Shown here one piece after another: positions 11,226-22,718 of a stretch of 64,000 nt of DNA. The notes beneath the pieces are model-generated. The model was not told the DNA's origin. It saw only the letters and a program-made list of their open reading frames with translations, and searched no databases. Made by a program: the position numbers and the translations under genes. This DNA comes from Fragilariopsis cylindrus CCMP1102 (taxonomy: Eukaryota; Bacillariophyta; Bacillariophyceae; Bacillariales; Bacillariaceae). Every line of letters starts with the position of its first letter. Position 1 is the first letter of the stretch. The stretch is taken from the NCBI GenBank assembly GCA_900095095.1, contig FMBT01000407.1, positions 62,001 through 126,000 on the forward strand, written 5' to 3'.

Positions 11226-13396
11226 ATGATCAGAAACCATCTCAATATGTTTCTATTTCTATTCTTCTCGTCGGGTGTAGTATTCGCTTTTCAATATCAC
11301 CCCACACATCGTACGACTACTGCGAATAAAATTGCTACAACAACTTCTTGCCTCGAAGCTGTGGTATCTTCAAGTAGACAAAAACGAGTTTCAGGATTGA
11401 GCGATTGGGGCAAGGAAACAGCAGGCATCCAAGTTGCAAGTACTGTAGACATAAAGGAATCTAAGATCTCGGGTGGGTTAGGTTTGGTCACTAATGGCAG
11501 CGGTGTAGACACTGAAGCGGGCAGTGTCGTCGTTACGGTACCCGCTTCCCTGGCGTTATCTGTGGAGCTTCCTACGGGCGGACCTGATGATATCGGTGTT
11601 GTGAAAGACTTAGTCGAGGATCGCAATGTCTTTCGCTCCTTGCCATGGTATTCCCAATTTGCTCTATATTTCTACAAATTAGATAAAATTTCTCCCTACA
11701 AAGACCAAGCAAAAGATGTTAATTTGCAGCCTTGGTTAGATTCTTTACCGAGAAAATTTACAACGCCCATTCACTGGGATGTAAAAGAACGAGAAGAGTG
11801 GTTGCAATATACACATATGGTAGAGTCAGTTGAACGACAGGAAAATTCTTGGAAGGACATGTACAGCAAGCTTCAATCTTGCTGTTCTAGCCGTGTCAAA
11901 GATATGACTTGGGATGACTTCCTCTGGGGTTGTGAATGTGCAAGGTCCCGAGCCTTTAGTGGAGGTTATACTGGCACTTCTTTTAATCCCTTCGTTTACG
12001 CCTTCACTTTTTTCTTAGTGACTGTGTATGTAGCGCTACACTTGGGCACACTCGAACAAGCCGCAAATGGTGCTGCCATAGTATTTTGTGTCTCTGTCCT
12101 GCAAGATTTTGTCGTACCAAAGTTTTTTAAAAGTAAAAAATATGTGATCTGCCCAGTTATTGATATGGCAAATCATAATTCATTGAGAGCCACAGCGAAT
12201 GTGGCGTAAGTTTTTTGTTTCGTTCTCTTTTTTTCTGTTCAAATTAAAGGTTCACCTTTGGAAAAACATCCCTTTAATTTCTAATGTTGCTCATACATCT
12301 ACTTTTTGCTTTCATTTTATACGTAAAATCTTTTTAAAAAAAGCTATGAATATTTTGCCAATTCATACAGTTTATCAACGACATCATCAGTTCCTTCAAA
12401 CACCGAATTATTTATCAGTTACGGAAGCCGATCAAATGACCAGCTATTACAGTATTACGGTAAGTTGTGTGACCCACAAAGCGGCTCGGCAATGATCGTA
12501 GTCAAATTTATAAAATTTCCTGTTTTAATTAAAACATTTTCTCTCTTCTCTTTTACACGCACACACACACACACACTCAAATTTTTAGGTTTTGTGGAAC
12601 AAGATAATCCCCATGGTGAGTCTGCGTCTCGTTTCCCGGCCAAAACACACATGTTAGTAACACCTATATGTATAACACTCACTTTTAAAAAAATCCATCC
12701 TACTAAAATTTATTTTAAGACACCTATGTAATGCCGCCACTTCGCGATTGGGATATTGCGGCCCTAGAAAAAGCTTGCGGTGGTATAGCTTTTCCTTCAG
12801 GTATGTATCATTATTTCGTTAGTTCTATCTTTCCTTTATCTATTTCTTTCCTCTCGACACATTTTCACAACTCTAGTCATTCTCGTTCTATTGAAATTGT
12901 ATGTATCATTTATTTCTCAAGGGCGACTACAAAAGTTAGACCGAGCAGGTTTGTTAGGAACGAGTCTCTCGAACGATGCTATAGCTAGTTCCATAGAAAC
13001 AGGAGAGGAAACGACAGAAGATGAAGGTTTAACCTCTGCTGGGAATCCTCGAGGCGGTGTTGTTTTGAGTCGAGCCGTGGGGATTGATCCTGCAGTTATT
13101 CAAGCTTTACGAGCGCTGGTGTCAAGTGACGAAGAATTTGAAGAGCTGGATTCTCAGTTGGAAATTTCGCGGCCGAAGTAAACCCTGAAAACGAAAGGAA
13201 GGCGCGAATCGCAGCTCGAACGGCAATAGAAATGGAGCTTGCATCAAAATCCACCACTCTTGAAATGGACCGTGAAATGCTGAAACGAGTCACCTCATCC
13301 AAAACTGGACTACAGGAACCAGAAGAGCTTATGGCTATCATGTTCCGTATTGAAAAGAAAAAATTGCTAAAAGAGACTATTGACAAATTACAATAG
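11226..13396 (+). CDS. SET-domain protein methyltransferase, Rubisco LSMT-like, plastid-targeted, with membrane hairpin
   Basis: Predicted protein-lysine methyltransferase. Exons: 11226-12205, 12344-12459, 12589-12615, 12720-12800 and 12922-13396. All introns are GT-AG and the phases match. The ATG at 11226 is chosen because it gives a signal peptide ending VVFAFQYHP, a diatom plastid motif. The SET core is split: RSRAFSG, then about 45 inserted residues with two hydrophobic segments (residues 256-273 and 283-301), then CPVIDMANHN, SNTELFISYGSRSNDQLLQYYGF (NH.S-like and YG.+sN..ll..YGF motifs). A helical C-terminal part resembles the LSMT substrate-binding domain. One break at 13165-13167 (a T run) separates the last 75 residues; one added base gives AAEVNPENERKARIAAR and a stop at 13396. 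It ends 29 bp from the convergent thiamin gene. The substrate is unknown. Confidence 0.82.
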
Positions 13397-13425
13397 GTTT
13401 CGATGGTCCGATTTATAGGCTAAAA

Positions 13426-15371
13426 CTAAGGTACCATTGCAGCATTTAAATCCTTGACACTTGCAGCTGCATCGTTGGATTTAGTTATAGCACTAATGAC
13501 AGCGATGCAGTCGGCCCCGCCTCTCTATTTTCTCTAGCCAATTCTACATCATTTATCCCCCCTATTGTTACGAATGGCATAGTTGGAGGTATCAATTGTC
13601 TCCATTTCCGTACCGTGTCGAGACCTTGTGGGTCAAATTCTAGTGTTTTGCTCGATGTTGCGAAGACGGGACCCATACTAATATAAGTGGGCTTAACACC
13701 CAAGGCAACAGCCAATTCTCCATAGGAATGCGTTGACACCCCGAATGCCATCCGGTTTTCTTTTAGGCGGTCGAGTCCTCCCGCAAGCGCACACTTTAGC
13801 AAATCTTCCTGACCGACGTGTACTCCAAAACAATTCGCTTCTATAGCTTCCTCCCAAAAATCATTAACCCACAAGTTAACTCCATTGGACTTGCAATATT
13901 CCTGGCAGATTTGCACTCGTTCGGTAATCTTATCAGAATCCGTTTCATCCTTGATCCGCAATTGAATGTCTGTCACACCGGGTGTTTGAGATAGTCGTTT
14001 GACTTGCTCTACCGTGTCCACGATTGGAAGTATTCTACCAAGAACAGTGTTCCTATTTTTACCGTCTGTTTCTTTTCTCGTTTCTGTTTCTACTGAAGAT
14101 GAAAATGGTTTCATCTTACAAAAGTCATCAAAATCCGATGAATCAAATTCGTGATTTTTGCTAGTAGGATCCATAACAATAGTTGGAAAATTTTCCCAAG
14201 AGCATGGAAATTCAGATTGTGCAACAGGACCTGGACCTGATCCTAGCTGGACGCTCCGCTGGATACCCGCTGACACGTATGCTTTGGCCAAGCAACATGC
14301 ATCAATAATGTGAATAGCGCTGGTGGCACCCACTCGACGATTGTTTTCACTTTTCGTACCATCTATATTACTACGGTTGTCTTCTCCTAGTGCTAAAGCA
14401 GAGGCAATTGCCGATGACAAGGTACATCCTGTTCCGTGAGTATTTGGAGAATCCCATCTAATAGATCGCATCCATACCCCATTCGTCATCGTCGAAGCAG
14501 CTGCAGTATCACACATCCTTTCTTTGCCTGACTTCGGAGCCGGATCAGATGAGATTAAATAGTCTTGAGCATATTCAAGTGCTGTCTGGATTTCATTAGA
14601 CGATTGTGGATGTGAATCTGAATCCCCTGAATCCAAATCCGAACTTGACGATGATTCTTCCAATAGGGTGTGTCCCCCTTTAATAAGAACGGAACGACAT
14701 CCAAGTTTCAATAATTCTCTTGCTCCAATTTCAACGTCACTAGGTGATTTTAATTTTCTCCGAAGTAAGGCTTCTGCCTCGAACTTATTCGGCGTGATGA
14801 TATCTGCAAATGGAAATATGTGTTCAATCATAGCCTCGACGGCATCATCGTCCAACAATTTCGAACCACTCGTACTAATCATAACCGGATCGACAACGAT
14901 CCAAACCTTGCTTTTTTTTTCTTGGAGGATCTCCTTCAACATATCTCCCACTACTTGTGCCAATTCTCGTGTTCCTAGCATTCCAATCTTGATAGCACGA
15001 GGTGATAAGTCGTCTCGAAGTGAATCCAACTGTTTCTTTAGAAATGCGGCAGGTGGAACATTTATATCCGTCACACCCTTCGAGTTTTGTGCCGTCAAAC
15101 AGGTAATGGCAGAACACCCGTGACAACCCATAGCGTGAATAGCATGAATATCGGCTTGAATACCAGCTCCACCACCAGAATCACTTCCGGCAATCGTGTA
15201 TACAATTGGTGGTGACTGTTTGGGACGACAGTAATTTTTGTTGATGTTGTTGTTGTTGTTGTTGGAGGGGGTTGGATTGGATGTTAAAGAAGTAGCAAAC
15301 CCAGAGGAGGCAATTACTCCAATTAGGATGTAACAAATCGAGAAGAAAAGAATGATTTCATTGTGGATCAT
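13426..15371 (-). CDS. Bifunctional HMP kinase / thiamin-phosphate synthase (ThiD-ThiE fusion)
   Basis: Makes HMP-diphosphate and joins it to HET-P to give thiamin phosphate. The N-terminus (start at 15371 preferred; 15398 also in frame) is a signal peptide followed by ASSGFATSL, which fits plastid import. The ThiD domain: YTIAGSDSGGGAGIQADI, IKIGMLGT, VDPVMISTSGSKLL, TPNKFEAEALL, IKGGH and the anion-hole loop THGTGCTLSSAIASALA. The ThiE domain from about residue 440: LPIVDTVEQV, DIQLRIKDE (usually QLR.K), FGVHVGQEDL, GVSTHSYGEL, YISMGPVFATSSK, FVTIGGIND. A break in the CCCC at 13515-13518 gives a false end; one extra base gives GADCIAVISAI and a natural stop at 13426, about 648 residues. Plants have this fusion too, in the same order. 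Confidence 0.92.
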
Positions 15372-15579
15372 GATTATCGAAGGATGTTGGATGTACAATA
15401 TATCGACAATATACTGTAATGCACTAGCACATAATACTTGTAATACCTTTAACCTCTGCTGTTGGGATGATTTGTAAAATGTAGTACATGCAATTAAAAT
15501 TCTTTGTTTGAGATCCGCGATCCGATCATCCGGACCGAAAAAATGATAATTTGTGAGGTATTTTCAATTTCTCACGGCT
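15372..15579. other. 5' side of the ThiD-ThiE gene
   Basis: AT-rich stretch between the ThiD-ThiE start and the second foldback element. It would hold the thiamin gene promoter. I do not see a recognisable TPP riboswitch core here, but a covariance search was not possible. Confidence 0.35.
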
Positions 15580-16139
15580 GGAGCATCCGGTAATGAAATT
15601 TCATTTGTTAGAAAACGTCTTTTTATTTGCGCGAGCGTTCTAAAGGGGGTAGGGGTTATAAAAACAGATGATATTTCCCCCTTAAAAAATCATAAAATTT
15701 CGCACGAATGATCATTGGTGCGAAATATTTTCGCGAAATTTCGTAAAATTTCGCACGAATGATTGATCGTGCGAAATAATTTCGCACGAACGAAAGTTTC
15801 GGGGGAGGAAAAATTTCTAAAGAGGGAGAAAACGCCCTAAGTTATGTAAATACAATTATTTTTGGTGACGCGCGACCAAAAGGGGGCAGTGGTAAAAAAA
15901 AGGTATATATAATCCCCCTCTCGGGCGACCAAAAATTTCGCACGAATAAACAATCGTGCGAAATGTTTTCGCAAAATTTCGCGTTTTTTCGCGAAAAAAT
16001 TTCGCATAATTAAAAATTTCGCACGAACGAAAGTTTCGGGGGAGGAAAATAATTTGAAAAGAGGGAGGAAAAGCTCCGAGTTTTCGCGCGCGAGCAAAAA
16101 TAAAATTAAACCCACTGAAATTTCATTACCGGATGCTCC
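15580..16139. mobile_element. Second foldback/MITE-like element, with TTTCGCACGAA palindromes
   Basis: About 560 bp in the divergent promoter region of ThiD-ThiE and PurF. The ends GGAGCATCCGGTAATGAAAT (15580) and its exact reverse complement (to 16139) are terminal inverted repeats of about 24 bp. Inside are repeated palindromes of the form ATTTCGCACGAAT...ATCGTGCGAAAT (15698-15727, 15747-15777, 15936-15965). The segment TTTCGCACGAACGAAAGTTT plus GGGGGAGGAAAA occurs twice (about 15780 and 16017). No ORF. Different in sequence from the element at 10517 but of the same design. Confidence 0.75.
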
Positions 16140-16561
16140 TGCGCGCATTTTACGTTTTTTTTCATATGTCAATGCGGGTCCACCCAATCTTCGCGAGTCG
16201 TCTCTGTTTCTTTCACAGTCAAAACAAGAATTGAAAAAATGCTGGAAATTGTGATGGAATGTCTGTACTGCGTACTGCTACTATATATTGTAAATCGTAC
16301 AATTTATAGTGATTAGATTAGCTGTCTTTGATTTCGTCGTCGATCGTCGCAATCATGGAACTTTCGATATTGTAGCGTTGGTTATTGACTACTGTAGCAG
16401 CAAGCTTAGCGGTAACATCCAAAGTAAGAAGGTTTTGTATTGTCTATTGTTACACAATCTCTGCACTACCAAGTTAGCAGCACTGTCTTCCTCTGATAAC
16501 TGAACATTTTCAGCCAAAAAACTAAGAAACTAGACATAAAACAACAAACAACAACTCAATC
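16140..16561. other. 5' region of PurF
   Basis: Region between the foldback element and the PurF ATG. AT-rich, with short open frames but none convincing. Likely the PurF promoter and 5' UTR. Confidence 0.4.
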
Positions 16562-18733
16562 ATGTGTGGTATCATCGCTTTGCTTCTAGCAGACGAAGAT
16601 GCTTGGGTAAGTTATGGTTTTTGTCGTCGTCGTTGTTGTTGTCGTTGTTGATAACAATTACTGTTTTCTATAATCGTATCTAGTGTGTGTGTGAGAGAGA
16701 GAGATTGTTAGTATTGTTTGTCTGTTGGTTTGTTTGTTTATCATCCAATCTATCACCACCATCGTCGAATATTTGTTATCGCTTTGTTTACTCATTATAC
16801 GAACGACCAACTGCAATTGCAACTATCTACTTTTTATGATACTATAATATATACACTTGTATATAATACAAAACAATACAATATAATATACAGGTCAATC
16901 AATTGCTTTTTGATGGCTTAACCGTACTCCAACATCGTGGTCAAGATGCTGCCGGGATGGTAACCGCCGATCGCATGCGTCTTCACTTGCGCAAGGAGAA
17001 TGGAATGGTTAGTGATATCTTTCAGAACCAACACATGACAGAACTGCGGGGTAATATTGGTCTGGGTCATGTCCGGTACCCAACAGCGGGATCAAGCTCG
17101 TGCGCCGAAGCCCAGCCACTGTATACCAATTATCCACATGGTATTTGTGTCGCTCACAATGGCAACCTTACTAATACCGATGAGTTATACAGTCAGATGA
17201 TAGACAAACAACGTCACGTCAACACTGATTCCGATTCAGAGATTCTTCTTAATTATTTTGCAGAATCCCTCAACAAACATCAAAGAATTAGTGTCGATGC
17301 CGTTGATAAAGAAAAAGCTATCGTTGACGCTGTCTTTGACACTTGTACTGATGTAATGGAGCAATGTCGCGGTGGATACGCTACAGTATATCTTATTAAT
17401 GGTGTTGGATTGGTCGGCTTTCGTGATCCTAACGGAATTCGACCTCTAGTGGTTGGTTGTCGTTCCAATGATCCTAAGGACGACGGTGAAATTTGGACAG
17501 CTCAATCTATGCAACAGCATACACGAAACAAGAAACTTGACTATTGTCTAGCAAGTGAATCGGTGGCGATCGACACACTAGGATTCCAACTTGTTCGGTA
17601 TGTTCAATTAATTCGTACTAACAATTGAACATCGATTTGTCGTCGTTCATGTGATGTTGATGTGTATTAATAAATATTATCTAGTTCATATCATTACTGA
17701 CACATACCATTACACTCGTCTTGCGCGCATACCTATTTTCTTCGATACTTTCTTATTCCTATTCCAGCGACGTTCGAGCAGGAGAAGCATTTTTTGTCGA
17801 TATGAACACGGGCCAATGTCATTTCCGAACATGTAAAAAGATGTAGTAACGTCACCTTGTATATTTGAATACGTCTACTTTGCTAGGCCTGATTCAATTA
17901 TGGATGGGGTATCTGTGTACGAATCGCGACTGAATATGGGAGAAAAATTGGCTGCAAAAATCAAACGCGTTTATAAAGACCACGATATTGATGTTGTTAT
18001 TCCTATCCCCGAAACGGCTCGGACTAGTGCCCTTCAGGCTGCACACTATCTGGACCGACCTTTCCGTGAAGGGTTTGTCAAAAATCGGTATATTGCCCGG
18101 ACTTTTATCATGCCGGGTCAAGCGAAACGAAAAAAATCTGTCCGACTCAAACTAAATACGATCAGACGTGAATTTGCCGGTAAGAATGTTTTGCTCGTAG
18201 ACGATTCTATTGTTCGTGGTACCACAGCCAACGAAATTGTTCAAATGGCACGAGATGCCGGGGCTCGGAAGGTCTACTTTTGTAGTGCGGCTCCGCCTAT
18301 CCGATATCCTAACATATATGGGATTGATATACCAACGCGGAAGGAACTAATTGCATACGAACGGAATGAAGAAGAGATTGCCGCTAAGATTGGATGCGAT
18401 TGGGTCATGTATCAAGATCTGGAAGATTTAGAATTATCTATCAAGGAGGCTGCCCCTGCCGACGAGCCGTTGACGAAATTCGATACAAGTTGTTTCAGTG
18501 GAACGTACGTAACAGGTGAAAAAATGAACGATCCGTACTTTACACGATTGTTTGCTTTAAGGAATGAGGATGCCAAACAAAGTCGTAATACTGGCGACGG
18601 TGGGGGTATGATGGATTTGGGAACATCAACGAAACCAAAACAAAGCAACAATGGCTGCGAATCTGTCCAGAACAACAACGGAAAGGGTGATATGTCAAGA
18701 TCTAATTCCTGTGAAGCTATACAAAATTCCTAA
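16562..18733 (+). CDS. purF: Amidophosphoribosyltransferase (first step of purine synthesis)
   Basis: Transfers the glutamine amide nitrogen to PRPP to make phosphoribosylamine. Three exons: 16562-16606 (only 15 codons), 16894-17597 and 17768-18733, with introns of 287 and 170 bp. The protein starts MCGIIALL, so Cys2 would be the N-terminal nucleophile after Met removal and there is no transit peptide, which suggests the cytosol. Then LQHRGQDAAGM, GHVRYPTAGSSS and YAHNGN-type (VAHNGNL) glutaminase motifs, GFRDPNGIRPL, and in the synthase half IPIPETARTSAL and the PRPP loop VLLVDDSIVRGTT. A break in an A run at 17835-17839 ends the frame early; one added A gives DVVTSPCIFEYVYFARPDS, a conserved block. 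The C-terminal 70 residues are Asn/Ser-rich. Confidence 0.93.
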
Positions 18734-18878
18734 CAAGATTTGATATGAAGAAAAAATACGATCGGTGATGCTTTTGTGCGTGCATGCATTTTTCTTTTAA
18801 ATAAAAATCACAGGAGAACATTAAAAAATATCGATATAATGAAAAGTCTCATATCTAAATTGTATGATTAAATAATGA

Positions 18879-21037
18879 TTATGCATACTGTGAATAAATC
18901 GGTTCTTCGAATATATCTCCATCTGTACTTTTTCTTTTTTGAATTATTGAAACACTATTCTGAAAGCGTTTGTGATTTTCAAGAAGACTGAGTTCAGTGT
19001 ATTCACCCGGGTTGATCCCCGTGATTTCCTTCGGTTGCCTGCTACGTATTGCCTCTAGCCATAACCGTGTGTTCTCGTTGGTTATCGTCGAATGACACAG
19101 TAAAAACCCTCCTGGACGGATGCAGTCCCAAGCTGAAGAAATGAACTCGCTCATCCTAGCCCCAACACCAAAATCGCACCATAGGGCGTCAACGGAATGT
19201 TTTTCCAAATTCATGGCGAATGCATCACCACGTTGAAATTCCAGATAAGAATCGAGTCCTAGCGCGAGCGCAACTGCACCAGCTCCTGACGCTGTTTCTT
19301 TTTGATGTTCACAATTGTCTATGCAGAGGAGTTTTGAAGGTTCCGAATCAAAGTCTTCTACTGCTGAATGTATCGTCCAATCAATGTTGAGGAGCTTACA
19401 TTTATCACCCCGTTGGATCGATCGAATTGTTTCTAATTCGACATCGTTGTCCTTCAAGGCTTGTAATATCCACAAGGTGGTATAACCTGCTCCTACTAAA
19501 ATTGTAATATTGTATTTAGTGAGTAGTAAAAAACGAAACGAAGTAGATAGAAAGGGGTGTGAGAAAACGAAACGAGATAAAAAAAAATGGTAACGAAACG
19601 AAAGAGACGAAACAAATACACACAGCAAAAGACACAAACACGCCACTTTCACTTTCACTACTTACTTTCCACCACCTTTCGACTCTTCGTCATTCGAAAA
19701 AAACTATACAGAAATGGTCCCAGGTTTTCTACTCCCATATATGGAGAGTAGAGCAAACCAACGTGAGAAAGAAATTTGCTATCCCAAACAGTAGGCTTTA
19801 GAATGAATGCCTCACGCACTACATTGTCATAACGAAACAATTTTGCATCATCATCAAATGGTGGCTTTTCTCTATGTGTAGCAAATAGTACATCAGAGCG
19901 AATAACATATTTAGGTCTACCAGACTGAACAGAGGAACCTTCATGCGTTGGCCAAAACTTTCTGGCGTACTCAACAGCATCCTCTCCAACACCTTGAGGA
20001 AATAAAAGCATGGAACCGGCCACAGGCCGTACCGAGGCAATGGGATGAGATAATGGTTGTTGTTGATTCTGAGATTCTTCTGGTGAGTAGAACTTGGTTT
20101 CGCCGCCAACAAAATCATCGTTTAAGTACATCAAAACAGTCAGTCTAGATACAATCTCTTCGCTTTGGTCATTCCTGAAAGAAGAGGAGTCGTCCCACAC
20201 TAAGGAATTTTGGTCTTCTGTTAGTCCCGAAGGAGGAAATCCAGCATCTATGTGAGGTGCAAAGGTTTCGTTACCGGAAGAATCGTATCGGTAAATCCTC
20301 CATCGGCGGTTCAGACCAACGGGAAAAAGTCGAGTACTGTCCAATTCATCGTCCATGTCATTGTTCTCCCCCCCTTGCAGTATCATTTCTCTTCGTAGTG
20401 TTTCTAATTCATTCACATCGATATGCGGAGCTAGTTGTTTCGAAATTGCTTCAGCCATATATGGTTCGACCACAATTTGCATCGCTGAGTGTAGATTCCT
20501 ACCAGATGAAAATTTTCCAAAATTTAATTTTTCGCAATCTGAAATTATCTGTTCGCAAGCGTTTGAAGTTAAGATATTGTCGACAATAAAAGCAGGTCCA
20601 TGATTAATTGCACCTTCAAGTCCTCGTCTTTTCTTCTTGTTTTTCAACGTTGGGTCAGTGACAAAATCTACTACTACGTCGGTACCCCATTCGTTATTAT
20701 TAGCAGCAAATGTCGGACATCCCATTTTTCCAAGAAAAGTGTCTTCCTCGTCGTCTTCCGACAAACGAATCTTTCGAAATTCACCAAAAAGTGGTGATCG
20801 AAACAATATCTTTGATGGGTCCGGTGCATCAATGGTTGTTGTATCGATAGAAGATGAAGGCGATGTGGCGGTATGAGCAGCATTTGATTTATGACGAAAA
20901 CGAAATGTTGTTGGTGTTTGTGTTGGTGTTGACGACAACCAACCAAACGAACAATTTGCGTTGAAAAGAAGGATAACTCCTAGCCACAGCATCGGCAAAC
21001 TAATGCATCTCGCTGGTCCTTGTTGGTAGAAAACCAT
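18879..21037 (-). CDS. Fusion of a 2-oxoglutarate/Fe(II) oxygenase (prolyl-4-hydroxylase type) and a SAM methyltransferase
   Basis: Two exons, 19666-21037 and 18879-19495, joined over a 170 bp phase-1 intron (GTAAGT...TTTTAG), giving 662 residues. The N-terminus is a signal peptide ending NCSFGWLSS, compatible with plastid or secretory targeting. Residues about 140-400 are a P4H-like oxygenase: PHIDAG gives the iron ligands H262 and D264, VSRLTVLMYLNDDFVGGETKF is the typical core, and THEGSSVQSGRPKYVIRSD gives H365 and the basic 2OG ligand. The splice creates VVEIGAGYTTLWILQAL, the SAM-binding motif I, followed by LLCIDN, DALWCDFGVG and CIRPGGFLLCHS. Both catalytic halves look intact. The frame is unbroken and the splice is in phase, so the fusion is not an assembly effect. 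The substrate is unknown. Confidence 0.82.
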
Positions 21038-21461
21038 ATTTCAAATGATGCTGATGCTAGAGATGCTAGAATATGAACTCAATGGAGTGATGACGAGCTT
21101 CAAATCTTTTGGTTTCCTCTGTACAGTAGCTACTCTAAACTTGGTGACGATCGACGAGGCTTCAAATCTTCACATCTTTCTTCAAATTCAATATTGTGTA
21201 CTATCATGTTGAATGTAGAATGTACTATTTAATATTGATGGCTGAACATCTTGTTTCAAACGTGGATATATTTTGCGAAAAGTCTATCCTTTAAAACTAA
21301 ATTCACTAAACAACAACAACCATTCAACGACGATCGTACAAAATTCCTAGTAACTAGTACTTCTAAATAAAAATTGGTGCAATTAAATTGACAACAATAC
21401 ATTATTTGCTTTATATTTGCTCCCGGAAAAACTCATTGGGCAGCATTAAAAAAATCAAGAT
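21038..21461. promoter_or_regulatory. Divergent promoter region
   Basis: 424 bp between the starts of the oxygenase-methyltransferase (-) and the EEF1AKMT4-like gene (+). AT-rich. No element can be named from sequence alone. Confidence 0.4.
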
Positions 21462-22718
21462 ATGGAGAGTAAAACGGATATTCCCAGAAAAAGAAAACTT
21501 TCTTCCGAATCTGAAGAACTGCCTACTCCAGCCTACGGTACGCAAGAATACTGGGATTCTCGATATGACAAGAATCAGTCTACTTCTAACGATATTTCAC
21601 GCAGCGAAGAAGCTCCAGATCCATTCCATTCGTGGTACTTTACTGCAGAAGAATTGCTTCCTCTCCTTTTGCCGTTAATTCTAGGTGATGATGACAATGG
21701 TGAAGCAGATGATGATAACGATGATAACGATGACGGTAACGATAACGATGGCGATAACGATCCAGAAAAGATTAAAACTATCCAAGAGAACAAAGATTGT
21801 GAAAATCAAACAGTTGATATATCCGAGACTACTCTCAGTACAAATAAAATAGAGTGTGTCAAGGAAATTGAGGATGATAATGCAGATGAAAACGAAGATT
21901 GTGACGACAACGACGACGACAACAACAACAACATCGTCAACGACGACGACGATAACGTCGAGGATGCAGAAGAATATGACGAGGATGATGATGATGATGA
22001 TTCAGCGATTATTCGAGTAGGTCTGGCTAAGAACGGTCCAATATCAGTCCTAGAAGTTGGGTGTGGGAACTGTCCACTTGGTCGAGACTTGGCCATGTCC
22101 GTAGAGGAGCACGGAACTACAATTGATCAGGACCCTTCAGGTATTATTCGTAAGGTTATTTGTATGGATTACTCAAAGAATGTTATTGACAGCATGAAAG
22201 AAGAACAAAAATCACAAAAAATCAAAGAAGGAACTTCGAAAATAATGGAGAAGAAGCAGATTCCAATATTTTACGAAGTGGTCGATGCTCGTCAATTACC
22301 ATATGGAAATGAAAGTTTCGAAATGATTTTAGAGAAAGGAACTTTGGACGCCATGCTTTCTGACGAGGATGGAAATGGTCCAAAGAATTGCAGAATGATT
22401 GTATCTGAATGTGCAAGAGTTTTAGCAATTGGTGGTTATATCATTATAATTTCGCATCTGAATGCACGGGTTGATAGTGGCATTCAATGGCTGAATGATG
22501 TGGTTGTTCCAGGTTTGAGGGAAGGTGGTAAAAACTGCGATTTTCAAGTTGAGGTACACGGCAATGAGGTCAGCACACCCTCTGATGACGAAGAGGAGTC
22601 TCCGGAGTCTCCTGGACCATGTGTGTATATGATCGAGAAGATTCCGCTGTCAAAAGAAGAGAAGAAAACAATTCAATCGGAACCATCGACGATACCACTT
22701 AAGTTCGTTACATATTGA
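21462..22718 (+). CDS. EEF1A lysine methyltransferase-like protein (EEF1AKMT4/METTL13 type) with acidic insert
   Basis: Class I SAM methyltransferase, single exon, 418 residues. YGTQEYWDSRYDKN and FHSWYF near residues 25-65 are the start of this family. After an insert of about 110 residues made mostly of Asp, Asn and Glu (about residues 75-185), the Rossmann fold follows: SVLEVGCGNCPLGRDLA (motif I), VICMDYSKNVIDSM, VVDARQLPYGNESFEMI and the diagnostic LEKGTLDAMLSDE, then CARVLAIGGYIIIISH. Family members normally have motif I right after the first block, so the acidic insert is unusual. Likely cytosolic, methylating EF1A or another protein; that part is inference. Confidence 0.82.
   Translation: MESKTDIPRKRKLSSESEELPTPAYGTQEYWDSRYDKNQSTSNDISRSEEAPDPFHSWYFTAEELLPLLLPLILGDDDNGEADDDNDDNDDGNDNDGDNDPEKIKTIQENKDCENQTVDISETTLSTNKIECVKEIEDDNADENEDCDDNDDDNNNNIVNDDDDNVEDAEEYDEDDDDDDSAIIRVGLAKNGPISVLEVGCGNCPLGRDLAMSVEEHGTTIDQDPSGIIRKVICMDYSKNVIDSMKEEQKSQKIKEGTSKIMEKKQIPIFYEVVDARQLPYGNESFEMILEKGTLDAMLSDEDGNGPKNCRMIVSECARVLAIGGYIIIISHLNARVDSGIQWLNDVVVPGLREGGKNCDFQVEVHGNEVSTPSDDEEESPESPGPCVYMIEKIPLSKEEKKTIQSEPSTIPLKFVTY

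Noticed and set aside
12465-12731. 88-codon ORF over the SET gene's introns
   Set aside because: It crosses two introns with consensus splice sites; the spliced frame gives the SET motifs instead.
14668-15123. 151-codon ORF antisense to ThiD
   Set aside because: Shadow of the ThiD reading frame; no independent motifs.
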